64,000 nt of DNA from Symbiodinium natans (taxonomy: Eukaryota > Sar > Dinophyceae > Suessiales > Symbiodiniaceae): positions 81,001-145,000 of the forward strand of contig CAJNDS010002671.1 of the NCBI GenBank assembly GCA_905221605.1, in the 5' to 3' direction. The position numbers and the translations under genes were made by a program. A model generated the notes under the pieces. That model was given only the letters and a program-made list of their open reading frames with translations. It made no database searches and was not told the origin of the DNA. Below, one piece after another: positions 42,733-55,489 of the stretch; the first letter of the stretch is position 1; each line of letters begins with the position of its first letter.

Positions 42733-45359
42733 CACCTTGCTTCGTTTCATCCAGGCATAGCACTTGTCGCATACTGGCACGAGTTCAATTGTTACGTCCT
42801 GCGGGAGTACCGCGCAAGCCTTTGTACACAATCCTAAGGTTGTGACGGTATGTCGGCATAACTAGATCAACTTCTCCAATCAGTCACTAGTATCTTGCTT
42901 GCTTCGTGCACATTGACACACCCGTGATATTAAGTGGGGACTGGCAGGAATTGGCGGTGTCCTATGGCGGAACCTTGCGCTTCCGCTTCCGTGCGCAGTA
43001 TGGCAACTTCCGAGAGTTGACACTGTGCGTGACTAGGGGTTATGTTGATAAATAGAAAAATCGAAGCGCCTGGATGCACCTGGAGATGTGGTGTCGTGCC
43101 TGCAGCATGTGCGGGAAGTAGTTCCATGGAACACGTACCATGCACTAAGAAACGATCCCCTGGACTGGGTGACGATCGAGTGTCAGCCTGAGCCTCAGAC
43201 TTGGTTCGGGCTCGTCTTGGGGATTCCCCTTTCTGGCTTCTGACTCCCTTGTACTTCTGTCTGGCTTTGACTTTGTGTCAAGTGGCCTTCCGACGAAAAC
43301 GCTCGCCTTTTCTGTGAGGTATTGTGACACGGGCCACGGGGCTCGCATTATTCGTGCCTTGATGTGCAATGCGGATGCGTTGACAGAGTGCTTCCAAAAG
43401 CCATGTCTTTTTTAGCTAGGGTGGGCCAGTTGAGGAGGCATGCTGAATGCATGTCGGCATGACACATGTGGCAGGTTTTATCGACGACACGCTGCGTTGG
43501 GTTGGAAACGAAGTCTACATGGAGTTTCTGTTGAATGAGAATGGAAGGCCGGTGTGTGCATGAATGCTTGTGACATCGTGCAGGAAGCCCGAATCAGGGC
43601 AGTATTTATTGTGCAACGGCCGCATCCCGTAAGAGTAGGTCTCTGAGCAGGAGCAGCAAGATCGGGCGCGTAGCAAGATGTGGGAGAACAGCTGATGCAA
43701 GGTGGTCATACGATCCCCTGAATTCTGCCGCAGAGTTCCAGTACGCAACGCCCTGCCAAATCGCGGCGATATTGACACTTGGCCAAGAAGCCGCCTGGTC
43801 ACGGGGACTGGATGGCATCTGCCGGTTGAGACTGTTGGTCGCGTGACTGCCTAGCCGGCATCGGCTAACTCAGGACAAACGTTTCCCGAATCGCCATCCT
43901 TGGCGATTTCACTCGAGGCATCGTTTTTCAGCCAGTATGGATGACTGCTGCGCCTTTTCTTCGGTGGCGCATTCACTTGGGTGGTTTGTGTCGGGTTCCT
44001 GGCAGGTGGCGAGGGTATAGCGTTGGATGACGTGGCCATTGTGGCCGCTGATGCTTCGCAGACGCTTGGCAGTATGATAAACAATCTGTGCATGCTTGTT
44101 TGGAGCTCACTTTCATCGTGCAGCATGGGTTGGCGCAGTGCGCGAGACATGGGACCACAACATTCCTCTGACAGGCAGCCGGCGTACCCTCTCACCTGCC
44201 AGCAGGCACCAGCCAATGTTGGGTTTGCTGGGCAAGGGCAAATCTGACAGTTTCACGTTGGGTGTGGGGTCTGTTAAACTACTGATCGGCCAGGGCTGCA
44301 TTTGCCGCCACAACGCCGCCCTGATCCATCCAACCTGCTGCTAAGTGGGCCTAGGCCTTGCAGCCTTGGAGGCTTGTCACATCTTGCTTTTTGGTGTTCT
44401 GGATGTGCGGGCAGGCATGCGCTTCCCTCCTGCAAGCAGCGAGACTTGCTGGATGTGAGGGGCTGCTCTGTTTCACCTCGGCCTCAACATTTCCAATGCT
44501 GGATACACTGGCTTGGAGCCTTCGAGGACGCCATGGCTTTAACAGCTTTCGAGTCAGCCCTAGCCGCCTCACGACGCAAATCTCATCAAATGTCAGCACA
44601 TGCCCCATACACTCGGCCAGATCCTAGTGCGAATCGATACCCATGACCGGATGGAGAGAGAGAGAGAGAGAGAGGTAGCTAAAATGAATGCCCAAGGATT
44701 GAAAGATAGAAGGAAAGAAGAAAAGAAGACTGAACATGATGTGTTGGAAAACCCGGGCCTCATACAGACAAACAGGTTAAGCTGGTTAAGCAGTTTGGGG
44801 GGGCAAAAGTGACACGGACCGTGAGACTCGAGGAGGGGTGCTCCCCTAAGCCCAGCAGAATGAGGAAGAGAGAGAAGGAGGCGTTTGGGCTCAAATCGTA
44901 CGGGGGCTGACGCTGGGGGGTGCTGTTCGGTGTCTCGGTGCTGTGGATGGCGAGTTTTACTTTTCAGGAAAGGGGTCACCCTAAACACGGTCCCAAGGGA
45001 GACGGTAGAAGTCGTGACAACATCTACTCTTGAGGACTCCTACAGCCAGTATGGCACCAGCCTTTTAGTGTTGCATTCGCTCTAGGACCGCTGGTCGTCT
45101 CCAGGACCTCCAGTTGTTTCCAGCAGTCGGTATGGGAAACAATTACCATTTGTTTCCACCCATGTGTGCTGATGGGCTTAAAGAGTGGGTGGTGCATGCC
45201 CTTTCCGAGCCAATCCGAGAACCTTGCGCTTTCTTCCTGTAGCCGTAGAAGGCGACGACAACCGTTTTAGTGGATGCAATGGGGCATGGGGGAGTTTTTT
45301 TTTTTTTTTTGCAAAATTTAGGTGTCAGCAATCTGGGAAGCACACTCTGCAGGGCCGGC

Positions 45360-45700
45360 CCTAAACCCCTCGAAAGGAAAACGCACAGAAAGACAGAAAG
45401 AAGGATAAGGATACAAGGAAATGAAAGAAAAAGAGGAAGACATACACCAGAAGACAGAGAGACAAGAAAGAACAGCAAGAAAGAACGAAATACAAAAAGG
45501 AAGCAAGACAAGCAACAACGAAAGGTAGAAAAAGAGATACAAAAAGAAATAAATAAATACAGAAATAACAACACAAAGAAATAGCGAAACACGTAAACAA
45601 AGAAAATAAGAAATACAGAGCTAAAAGACGGCAATAAGAAAAGAACGACCGAAATGAAGGAAACGAAGAAAGAAAGACATGGACAAGAAAGACCTTGCAT
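45360..45700. repeat. Purine-rich (GAAAGA) low-complexity tract
   Basis: About 340 bp dominated by A and G on the + strand with gaaaga and aagaaag motifs, preceded at 45294 by a poly-T run. The 354-codon minus-strand frame across it (45143-46207) reads as Phe/Leu/Ser-rich low-complexity peptide and is rejected as a gene. Confidence 0.75.
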
Positions 45701-46160
45701 TTCCTTCGAACCTTCCACTAGTACTGTAGCCTGTACATGTGGGGCGAAACGGATTCCACCAAGCTTAATGTAGGGGCGCGCCGGAGCGCGGGGAGGGCGA
45801 CCTGATGAAGCCCTCAGAGAAGTGGAGAGAGATGAAAGAGAGAGAGCCCTGCTCGCATTTCGTGCCTCCAGAAGACAGAAGGAAAGAGAGAGGGTTTCGA
45901 CCCACGAACCCCGTTCAAGGGGGTCCTTCCTTCTAGAGTTTGGGAGGGAGGCAAAGGGAAAGGGGGGGACATGAAGGACAGAGAGATTTGGGAGGGAAAC
46001 ACGGAGAAAGGAAACACGAGGCATCTCTCCGAAAGGGGTTCCAAATAAAAAAACATCTGGTGGCCAGGGAGGCTTGGTGGCCTTCAGCTTTTGGTTTTGT
46101 GCCGCACGGATACTACACTGCCTATTCCGTCGGTGGCTTGTTCTTGCTTTGACGACAAAG

Positions 46161-46208
46161 GTCGTGGAGTGGAATCGCAAAGCAGCCGCGCTGTCGGGCT
46201 TTGCCAAG
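46161..46208 (+). CDS. Isolated PAS exon
   Basis: Between an aag acceptor and a gtcggg donor the frame reads VVEWNRKAAALSGFAK, 16 codons. It matches the second segment of the PAS repeats at 62922 (VVEWNRKVATMTGLSREE) almost residue for residue. The neighbouring PAS exons were not found, so it may be the tail of the PAS gene upstream or a relic. It is not in phase with any frame of the J-domain gene that starts about 400 bp later. Confidence 0.5.
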
Positions 46209-46618
46209 GTCGGGTTGTTGATGGCTTACTTAGGGTAGGGAATCTGTATCGGCTTGGTCATGGAGGCCAACCGTAGGATGCCTTAGAGGAAGCACAGACA
46301 CAGCGAGCTGATTGGACTCAGCTGTTGCAGCTTCGATGCAGTGATTCCGTGTGGATATGTTTTTTCTTGGATGGTCTTTGCAGAAGTTGAGAACCTGCAG
46401 CCGTGTAGCCTCAAAGCCACATGACACAGGCAGGTTTCGCATGACATCCCACAGACAAGGACGGCGCAGTTGAAGGCATCCGTGACATGGCTAGTTTCTC
46501 CTTGAAGTGCCCGGGAACCAGGTCGTTTCTCGCCAAGCCTGGACAGGCATCCCAAATGCCAAAGCCAGAGGGTCGAATCAAGTCACGGGTCACCAGCACC
46601 CCTTTCGCTTCGGAAGCC

Positions 46619-48316
46619 ATGGCCGGGGAACCGGGACCTGAAGAGGCTCAGTCGGCGCGGTCCCTCATCTTTGTGGTCGAGTTATTTGCGGTGCCATTCT
46701 GGCAAGAAAAGTGCTGGCAAGAGAACGAGCTCCTGCCTGTCAGGTGGACCTCCTGAACGAGAAAGACCTGTACAAAATCCTTGGGGCTTCTTGGGCGGCA
46801 GTTGAGAGGTTGGTGAGGTGTGACTCTGCGTGTGAGGGTGCGCGTGAGTGTGTCTGAGTGTTTGAGTGTCTGTGTGTCTTGGTGTCTCTGTGTGTCTTGG
46901 TGTCGCTGTGTGTCTGTGTGTGTGCACCCACAGAAATTTACTACTGGAGACGCGGTCCATGTTCTAGCTCGACCAGCGAAGATTTGTAGACATATCCCCC
47001 TTGGTTTTAAATCTGTCTCGTAGTTAAACGAGAGAGGGCTTTGTGCGAATAGCAGGGGCGTCCAACGAAGCGGCCATAGCTACTGCAGATATTTGGGCTG
47101 ATCACCCTGACGTACCTGCAAAGAGTGGCTCAATTTTTGTGCCATCCTCTGTCGTGAAAGCCGTATATGACGCTTTTCTTTAGTGAAGTTTGCACTTTTG
47201 TCTGCGTTTTTATGTGGTGCCGCTCGGCATGCGTTTATGTGCCTTGGGATGCAAGCAGATGGTGGCATCGAGAGAATGTATTGCCTGCGCGTCCAGACAT
47301 TGCAGCGCTAAGCTGTCTAAAAAAGCGAGCAGAGAATCTGCATTGCAAGAGAGTGTGTGTGTATGTGTATGTGTGCCTGCGGGTCTCTGTGTGTCTGTGG
47401 GCGTGTATGGGTGCGTGTGTGTCGGTGCACAGCATCCTTGAAGTCCTTGCGTTTTTGAGGTGTCCAAAGGCGCTAAGGCAGATGAGCCGCCTGGCTGTGA
47501 AGGATGGTTGTTTGGGTTGCTTTCTCTTTGCAGTCTTGCTGCAGAGCTGTTTTGCTCGAGGCTGTCACAACTGAGGCTCAAAAAGGCTTATCGCCAGAAG
47601 TCGCTGAAATACCACCCCGACAAGAACCCTGCGCCGGATGCGAAAATCAAGTTTCAGAGGATAACCGAAGCATACTCGGTGCTGTCCGACGACAAGAAAC
47701 GCTTGAAGTACGACAAGTCCGGAGACATGGATCTGGAGGATTTTGACATGGACCAGTTCTTGAACATGTGGGTGGGCGAGATGATGGAAGACGGCGGAGT
47801 GGTAGACGACATGATGCAGTCCGTGCTGCCATGGCATGATGACGACGAGAAGATGCAGCAGTTCATGGACGAGCCCCTCGGTGAGCAGTCCAGTGTATTG
47901 CGGCAGTGTCGCAAAGCCTCGTCGCTTTGAGTTAGGCAAAGCCAGGTAGTAGCAAGATGTAGCAAGGCTGTGCTGGCGGGGGCTTGGTAGGCAAGTCTTG
48001 ACATAGCAGCGAGGAACGTCGCTGCCGCCGGCGGAAAGCTTCGTTGCACCATTTGCGGGCACGTTGGTTCCAACAAACGGCTGATGCTGGTGCATTTCGA
48101 GCGGAAGCATCACTATGACTGCGAGGAGTGGGCAAAGGAAACTATCAAAAGCATGCTTCTTGGAAGAATTGTCACATCATGTGGAACAAGCTAAACAGAA
48201 GCAAGTAAGCAAGCATGCGAGCAAAACAAACAAAACAAATAAACCTGCAGGCCAACAAGCAAGCCAACCAACAGAAGCACCTACACACACACACACTCTC
48301 TCTCTCTCTCTCTCTT

Positions 48317-48359
<43 letters not shown>

Positions 48360-51300
48360 AGCACACACACACACACACATGCATGCACCCGCGCAGGCAT
48401 GCATGCATGCAGACTCTATCTTGTCTGCGCAATTATACACCATGCTGATGTATTGCATTCTAAGCAATCCACAATGATTTTCCAATCGAACTCTTTCAGT
48501 ATTGTTTCATACCAATCCTACACCCAATATTTATCTCATATCATTGTGTGCGCTTGCATGCGCTTCCTCGACGGGGTGGCCGAGTTCTAGGGGGCTCCGA
48601 GGCATCGGATGGCGGCTCCTTCAAATGCTCGGCGCAGGTTACAGGGAGGGGGGGGGGGGGGGGGCCACAAATATCCCCGCTGCCCGCCTGCGCGAAAGCA
48701 ATAACAATTTTCGTTTGAACGTTTGTTTGAAGTAGGCAGGCACGTGCATGCAGCGGGCACGCCCGCTTGCCCGCCCGCCCGCCTGCCCCACGCAATCCCG
48801 CACGCTCGACAGCGTGCGTGAGTGCGTGCACACGCATATGGCACTGCCCTCTCTTGACGTTGTCCGTTGAAGACTCGAAAAGCTCCGAGAATCGACTCTG
48901 ATTAAAGATTTTGTTCTCATCTGCGTTACTGGTTTGGTTTTGCTGAACTTTGGTGTTTTTTTTGATGTTGCTCGAATGCACATATGGTTTGGATGGAAGC
49001 TTGCAATGAGGTATTCAGAGATCTGCAGAAACTCTTGTATGCATGCCAAACAGAGGAAGCTTTCCTTTGAGTCGTTCATGAAGCAAGTCACTGGCATTGG
49101 GGACCCTTCTGGAGAGTTCGTCCTGCCGGATGGCACAAAGGCAGATGTGTCCAAGGTGCACGGGGTGTGGTGACCAGCATTGCATCTTGAGCATAGCTAA
49201 AGCGAGTAAATCGTCTCCGTGGCCACTTTGCCAGGCAGACGGGTTTTGTGATTGACATGTGGTGGGATCATGACGACGTTTTGTTTTTGGCTTCCCAGTT
49301 TGCCCTTCAAGTTAACATTTTCTCAGATGGGGAAACCTTGGCAGGTTCGCTACCAGGCCTGTCGCTGTCAGCTTGATGTGCTTTATGCCCAGGTGCCAGT
49401 TCCAGACATCCGTGCCCATATGCAAAAACGGGTGGACAAAGCGAAGGCATCTTGGCCATGCAGTAGCCTCTCGCATGATGGGTTCTGTAGGGAAGGAGAA
49501 CATGAAATCATGACATGTCGACCAGATCTGAGAACCAGAGACTATCCAGGTGTCTTGCCATGATGTTATCGGAGTAGTACAAAAAAATTGAAAGTTGATC
49601 ATCCCAGGTCCTGGACGAGGTCCTCGAGATGCACCCTGTGGCAAGACAGATCTTTGTACCCGAGGGTGCCAGTGACCAGTGTCAAGGTAGATTCTAGTCA
49701 AACTAGACTAGGTTGTTTGTGTAGTTCACGAATGCCATGCCAGTTGCCAGTTGCGGCCGAGTGATTGGGAGCGGCAAGCGTTCAGTAGCACGTCCGCACC
49801 AGCGCCACCGGCGCAAAAGCCACGGCGGCAGCGATAACAGCAACAATCAGGGCGGCGACAGCGAACTGGATCGACACATCATTCTTTGCAGCACTGCTCG
49901 GGGCATCTGTGCAGGGTGGAAGTTGTAAGGACTCAACCCAGCTACCGACAGGAGACAGCGGGGAAAGGCACGCCTACACATATGAATCATCTGGTGCAAA
50001 CCTTGAAACCCCGTGCCTCGAGTCTCATATTCAGCAATGACGCCAGGGGCCGGTTGACATGGGTCTGACGGATAGATGGGACTTCCATTTTCGTTTGGTA
50101 TCAACGGGTGAGTCCAACTTCTTCGTCTTGCAAGCGTTCACTGGTGCAAATGAGCTTCCTTGCAACAAGCGTTCCCCAGACGACCTGGGAAATCTGGCAA
50201 GCAATTCAAGAACAGAGCAAGCCACGGTCACGCCGAAAATGTTTGACACACCCCACAGCATGTCAAAGCACACGCGCGCACGCACACGCACACGCGCACA
50301 CACACGCGCACGCGCACGCGCACGCGGACGCGCACCCGGACGTGCACGCGCACTCGCGCACGCGCGGACGCGCACGCACACGCACACGCACACGAACACG
50401 CACACACGCGCACGCGCACGCGCACACAGACACAGACACAGGCACAGGCACAGGCACAGACACAGGCACAGGCACAGGCACACAGGCACACAGACACACA
50501 GACACACACAGACACAGAGACACAGAGACACAGACACACAGACACACAGACACACAGACACACAGAGACAAGGAGACACAGAGACACAGAGACACAGAGA
50601 CACAGAGACACGGAGACACGGAGACACAGAGAGCAGAATGTCGAGGGGTGGGATGATCGAAATTGTGGGTTAAGCCGTACCTTCCGTATTGTTCGTGTGC
50701 GACAGAACCTGTTTTTGCCCGTGCGAAATGAAGTACATTGTGTCTAGTTCGTGATATTTCGTGATGGAACTCAGTCGACGTAGCTTACACATGTATGCCG
50801 GCTTCAGGGCACGACCACATGCTTTAAGGTACCGTGCCGTCGCCGGTTCCGAGCCCCTCAGTGAGGAACATCTGACCGGTGAGGAGTGGGTCAAGTTTGA
50901 AGCCTGAAGCTGAATTCCTGCAGCTCCATGGCCTTATGATAAGAGGCTTCACTTGGGGGGCGATAGGAATGTCAGTGTGCAGTTCACGCTTCGTCACTGC
51001 TTGCTTTCTACTGATGTCGCCAATGCCCTGCCGCGTTGACACAGGAGCGCCGCGAATGGAAGCAGACTGCGACTTTTGTTCCGGATCCGAAGAAGCTCGC
51101 GGGCATTCTCGGTGTTCCCTTGGAGGAGGCGGATGCGCTGAAGGAAAATCGACCTCTGCTTCTGCGTCGCCTGCAAGCGCGCATCGATGACTTGAACGAG
51201 GCGCTTCTCGTTTTCATTTCTTCATTTGCGTATGACCTTTGTCTATCCGCTGACGCGACGCCGCCTCGGCAAGGGTACTGCGGCTAACGGAGGGTTCATT

Positions 51301-52220
51301 GGCGGGGCATTTAGGGCGCCCAGGGTCCAGGGTTGGGTGTAGGGGCGGGGGTGGGTGTGGGGGGACAAAAAAAGATTTTGCGCATCCGCACACGATGACT
51401 GGCACAAATCCCCGCTGGTCCCGGGACGTCGTCCACGGGTGGACGCTGGTCGGCTATTGGGGGTACCCAAAATGGGCCAAAACCCTCTGCGCGGGTACAC
51501 GTTGGTCAATCGTCATGTAGCGCAAGTGACACTTTCCGCAGTTGCAATTTTGCACACTTCACAGGAGGAAGATGACGAAGAGGAGTACTCTTTCTCCAGC
51601 TGCATAGCCGCGGCAAGTACATACCTGTTGGGCAGGAGCTACTGCAGTCGATGGGTGGGTATCGAGAAGGCCCGCAAGTTGCGGTATCACCATGACTCTG
51701 CCTCTCTGCCTTCGTCGTGTAGCTTGCCAGGCATCGATGGCCTAGATGGGTTGGAGGCGATTTTGGTGATTTGTTGAAAGACCGGCTTTGAGCAGAACGT
51801 CGTTATCCTTTCACGCGCCAGGATCTCCTTGGCGGTCCTGGTATGCCCCCTGCACTCCAGCGGCTGCTGGGCGGGGAAAGCGACCTGGACTTGGGAGGGC
51901 TCGATATGCTCAAGGCCAGCCCATGCCAGAAGGGAAGAGACCAACTGTGACCCGCTCTGTCATCAGAGTTGGGCCTGGAGAAGTCTGAAGGCACCACTTT
52001 GAATGCGCTGACCAGGAGGTTCTGGGATCGGCGGGATCTATACCACCGCATTTGCTGGACGGGGGTCTCGATCCTCATGAGCTGGAGGTGCGAGCATTGG
52101 CAACTCACACGCATAGCAGAGAAGCAGCAGTTGCGACAGGATATGCCGGATTTGCCCGACCATCTGCCACCTGCTCTGCAAAGACTTCTTGGCGGGCCAG
52201 GTGGTCATAGAGAGTTGGAG
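46619..52220 (+). CDS. J-domain / C2H2 zinc-finger protein with repeated C-terminal exons (multi-exon)
   Basis: A tentative start exon 46619-46672 ([18 protein letters not shown]) leads to 46744-46808 ([20 protein letters not shown]). That exon joins in frame to 47576-47880, completing the J domain ([20 protein letters not shown] present; helix [18 protein letters not shown]) and an acidic segment. Exon 48010 to about 48137 carries a C2H2 finger ([20 protein letters not shown] then KHH). Then come 49054-49155 ([20 protein letters not shown]), 49393-49446 ([18 protein letters not shown]), 49608-49686 ([17 protein letters not shown]), 51045-51200 ([19 protein letters not shown]), 51565 onward ([12 protein letters not shown]), and three related modules at 51822-51914, 52019-52087 and 52140-52220 built on [10 protein letters not shown] or PPHLLDGG. 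J domain plus zinc finger suggests an Hsp70 co-chaperone, perhaps nuclear or ribosome-linked as for Jjj1-like proteins; that is inference. Exons between 49686 and 51045, and the 3' end, are unresolved. Confidence 0.75.
46815..46930. repeat. GT-rich microsatellite in J-gene intron
   Basis: Runs of gtgtgtc and gtgtctg spanning most of 115 bp in the intron 46809-47575. A second GT-rich stretch is at 47355-47430 in the same intron. Confidence 0.85.
48285..48385. repeat. (CT)n and (CA)n microsatellites
   Basis: About 75 bp of CT repeats flanked on both sides by (CA) runs, in the large intron following the zinc-finger exon. A run of 13 or more G residues lies at 48651-48663 in the same intron. Confidence 0.9.
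50263..50632. repeat. Compound CA microsatellite, about 370 bp
   Basis: Blocks of cacgcg, cacaca, cacagg and cacagaga pass into one another, all on a CA backbone. Frames on both strands are open and give His/Arg/Thr or Cys/Val/Leu repeats; these are not genes. It sits in an unresolved intron of the J/zinc-finger gene. Confidence 0.9.
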
Positions 52221-53674
52221 GCCACTTGTGTGCTCGATTGCGCTGGCACGTTCAGGTAGCTGTTGGCACACTCTCAAATGGTGTGGCGAGCAGACAGTCA
52301 CCGTTCCTTCTTTTGCTTCTGATGTGCGAGCCTGTATGACATCTGGGCACTGTAATTGCGCAGGTTAGCACGACTGCGCATAAACCATCGATACCTCAGA
52401 GGGGAGTGATCAGGTATCAAGCAGCTTGTCAAGCTGCTTTGTAGAATTACATGTAGCTTTTTGAGCGCTGAAGCTGGTTGGTGCTTATAACCACATCCTG
52501 CCGCACCCTTAGCGTGCTCGAACTGTCACGCGGGCTTCGCTCACTTCGAAAGGAACAAGATGCCGTGTTACATCGATAGTGTAAGGGTATGGTACATGCA
52601 TAGGGTGCAGCGGTGCATATGTTGTTGCCCGAGTCTTGTCCAGACGGCCATGGGCAGCAACAGCAGCTTAAATCCTGATCCTTCGTACGCACTGACCTTG
52701 TTAGTGCTTCGCAGGCAGCATTGGGCGGCTTTGGGCTAGGCGGGTTGCCGCCAAGAGCAGCTGTGCAGCATGAGAGATTCTCTGAGGGATGTTGCCTTCG
52801 TCGTCCATGACATCCAACACACCGTCCCAAGGATGCCCATGTCTCCTATGCCAGTTCGGGTGGTCAACCGGCCCGACCTGGCACAGATGAGGATTCAGAA
52901 CCTGAGATCGGCTGCATTTGCGGCTACACTTGTGGAACCGAGAAGGCATGAAGTTGAACCGTTGAGCGGTCATGCGCGGTCATGTGCGGTCTCCTGATGC
53001 TGTCGATACCGGGGGTGCTCGATTGCGCAGGCCCTGGCAAGACATCTGGGCCGTTTTCCTGGTGATCGACTGCATGCCCGGAAGTGACGTGCAGGTCTCA
53101 CTTAGCAGCCATCCTGAGTCTGTGTGAAAAATGGAAAACGCATGATTTAGCACAGTTGGTGGAGTGCTCTGGGATGCTATGGGAGTTCAGCTGCTGCATG
53201 GCGATTGTGTAATGCAAATGTTTCACCTTCGTAGCTAGGCCTCCCTCACGAGAGACACCGTGGGCGCGTCAATAAATTCCGCCGATATCGCCACCACCAG
53301 ATGTAAGTTTGGCTCATGTTTACTTGCATGTCTTTGCTGTGTGCTGCGCCTTGACGAGTTGGACATGTTGCAACCATGCATGGTGTTGGCTCCAGGACGA
53401 AGCTATGGGTCAAGCCCTTGTCGAGGAGCGCAGAGTTCGAAGCTTTCCTTCGAAGACCCGCCTGGCAGTTGCAAGATGATGGGAGACTGTGATGTGCAGG
53501 GCTAATTATGCGTGCCATGCTTGCTGCAGCATTTGCGGTGGCCTCACTGCTTCAAGCACGTTAGACAAACCTGCAAATGACAATGGGTACCCAATAGAGC
53601 CTGATGTGGCAAAGCAGAGTCCTAACACATCGACACCATGCTGCGCCCAATACTGAGCCCCTTCCCGTCGCAGC
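52221..53674. other. No recognised gene
   Basis: The J/zinc-finger gene may extend here; I could not anchor further exons. No repeats of note. Confidence 0.35.
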
Positions 53675-53884
53675 ATGTCCCGCCTGCAAGCTGGCATGGT
53701 CCGTGGCCGGCACAGGGCTATCACCCAGGTACGCAGCACTCAACTGGGGGGCTACATTGGGCCACTAATTAATGCGCATTTGCTCTAGCAGATCGGCTTT
53801 GCAGGCGGTGGCCTGACCATGGCCGGAACGTACGCCGGCTGGCACACGGTGACAGATCTGCCTGTACCTTCGCTGCAGTATTAG
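53675..53884 (+). CDS. Candidate two-exon small gene or gene end
   Basis: ATG at 53675 opens MSRLQAGMVRGRHRAITQ (53675-53728), a gtacgc donor follows, and after a 63-bp intron the frame resumes at 53792 as IGFAGGGLTMAGTYAGWH and ends at TAG 53882-53884 (VTDLPVPSLQY). The splice sites are canonical GT-AG and the join is phase 0. The Gly-rich hydrophobic part could be a membrane segment. No family is recognised. The minus strand is also open at 53506-53739, so this remains tentative. Confidence 0.35.
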
Positions 53885-55489
53885 TGTATGCCCCTGCCCT
53901 CACTGTCGCATGGTGTGCCAGATAGTTCCATCTTACACCATGTCAGCAAGGATGAGAGGTGTCCAGTTTGCCCATAATCACGCCCCGCAGTCTGAGAGGT
54001 CGTTGAGGCAAATGCGAGAGCACGCTGTTTTACGTTGCAGCTCTAAGTCTCCAAGGCGTTCGATGCGGTGGGTGATGCGAGCCATGCCCTGCTCTGGTCC
54101 TACCAGGCACCGGCACAGAGTTATCACAAGCATGTGACTGCACAGCTGCATTGCTCTGTGAATCCTCGGCCCTCCGCAAGTAGGTTCTTTCGCACCTTCC
54201 AAGCATCCACCGGAGTGAGAAGTGAGAAATCACACTGATCACGCTGAAATTTCCGGAGCCCGACTTTGCGACATAGCAACTTTGCGCAAAAGGACACTTG
54301 AGGGCGAAGGACTGAAAGACCCACTTGATTTGATGTGAAAGGATGCTTTGCAGCGAGAGCGGCAGGGGCTTCCCCCGCGACCATGCGCTTCTTGGCTGAG
54401 GATGCATAGTTGTGGGCCTGTCCACATCCGGCATATGCGTGGGCACTGACATTGAGGACCCTTTTTGGGCTTTGGGGTTATGAGTCATGAAGGTTTCAGG
54501 TCTATCAGATTGGGGGCTTGAGCCTGAGCTTCGAAATGCTTTCACCCCGTGCTGCTGAGGCTCTGTCTGGCCCAACAGGCAGCATGCCCCCAAGAAGTGG
54601 TGATGGACAGAGGCGCAGACCTTGTGTTGTGTCATGGCGCTGTCATAGCTGCAGCCGCGGCTGTTTCGGGGTGACGATTGGCCTCTACCTCCCGTCATGT
54701 CTGACCGTCTAGAGTCCCCGACACGGGTTCCTTGTGTCTAAGGACCATAGGACCAACGGAACCTGAAGTTCCCCATATTGCCAACCCAGCACATGGTTGC
54801 GCACGCTTGACAAGGCAAAGCTTGGAGAGCCAGGCTTCTAGAGAGGAAGCTCCTGCACCCTGCTCCAATTATGCTCTTTTTCAAAGCTGCAATTGTGCAT
54901 CTTAAAGCTTTGGGGGGAGTTCTTCAACATGCAGAAGTTGCACTTCAGAACGAGGGCCGATGACCACGGCAAACGGTGTTGAAAGCCACAACCTCTGAAA
55001 TGGTGGTTGCGCAAGACCGCCCTTGACAGTGACCACCGAGTACTATCCAGCTATACCACCAAGCGATAAGAAGTTTGCAGGTCAACATCCACCTCAAGGA
55101 GAAAGGGCACAATGCTAAACGCAATAAGTCCTGCACACCACGCCCCTCTCAAAAAGCAGTTTCACAAGGCGAAGATGACAGCGAATTTTACTCATGAGGC
55201 GAGCCCGCGAATCTTCGAGAGCAAACTTCGCAAATATGTTGTTTAAATGACCGAGCACGCAGCCCCTGCCGAGGGCAGCTTCGGCCGAAGACTCCCGATT
55301 TTGAGGAGATTGGAGCCAGGCAAAGGAATTATCTCAACCCCGACCGTCTCCTCACACGGAGGGATGTGTTAAGGGCGATATGGGCAGAAACGATTGAGTG
55401 CCAGGCACAAAACATCGATCGGAAGCCAAAACACCCTTGACAATCACCCAGCACTGCCCAACTGTGAACCTCTGTCTTGAGTTGAATAA
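53885..55489. other. No recognised gene
   Basis: Open frames on both strands (for example 54030-54698 on -), none with a recognisable domain or supported splice borders. Confidence 0.35.

Larger units (their letters stand above)
39958..46160. other. Long stretch without anchored genes
   Basis: The PAS gene probably continues into this region, but I could not place further exons. Isolated coding-like pieces occur, such as about 43475-43560 on + (GFIDDTLRWVGNEVYMEFLL). Microsatellites lie at 42703-42732 (GT), 44653-44677 (GA) and an A/G-rich tract at 45360-45700. The minus-strand frame at 41014-41631 is listed separately. Confidence 0.35.

Noticed and set aside
45143-46207. 354-codon minus-strand frame
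   Set aside because: It crosses a purine-rich tract and a poly-T run, reads as low-complexity Phe/Ser/Leu sequence, and overlaps the plus-strand PAS exon at 46161-46208.
50031-50673. Open frames of about 200 codons on both strands
   Set aside because: They arise from the compound CA microsatellite.
51459-51500. Resemblance between the gggggtaccca segments at 37548 and 51459
   Set aside because: Only about 10-15 bp are shared around ggtaccca and ggccaaaa; too short to claim a repeat family.
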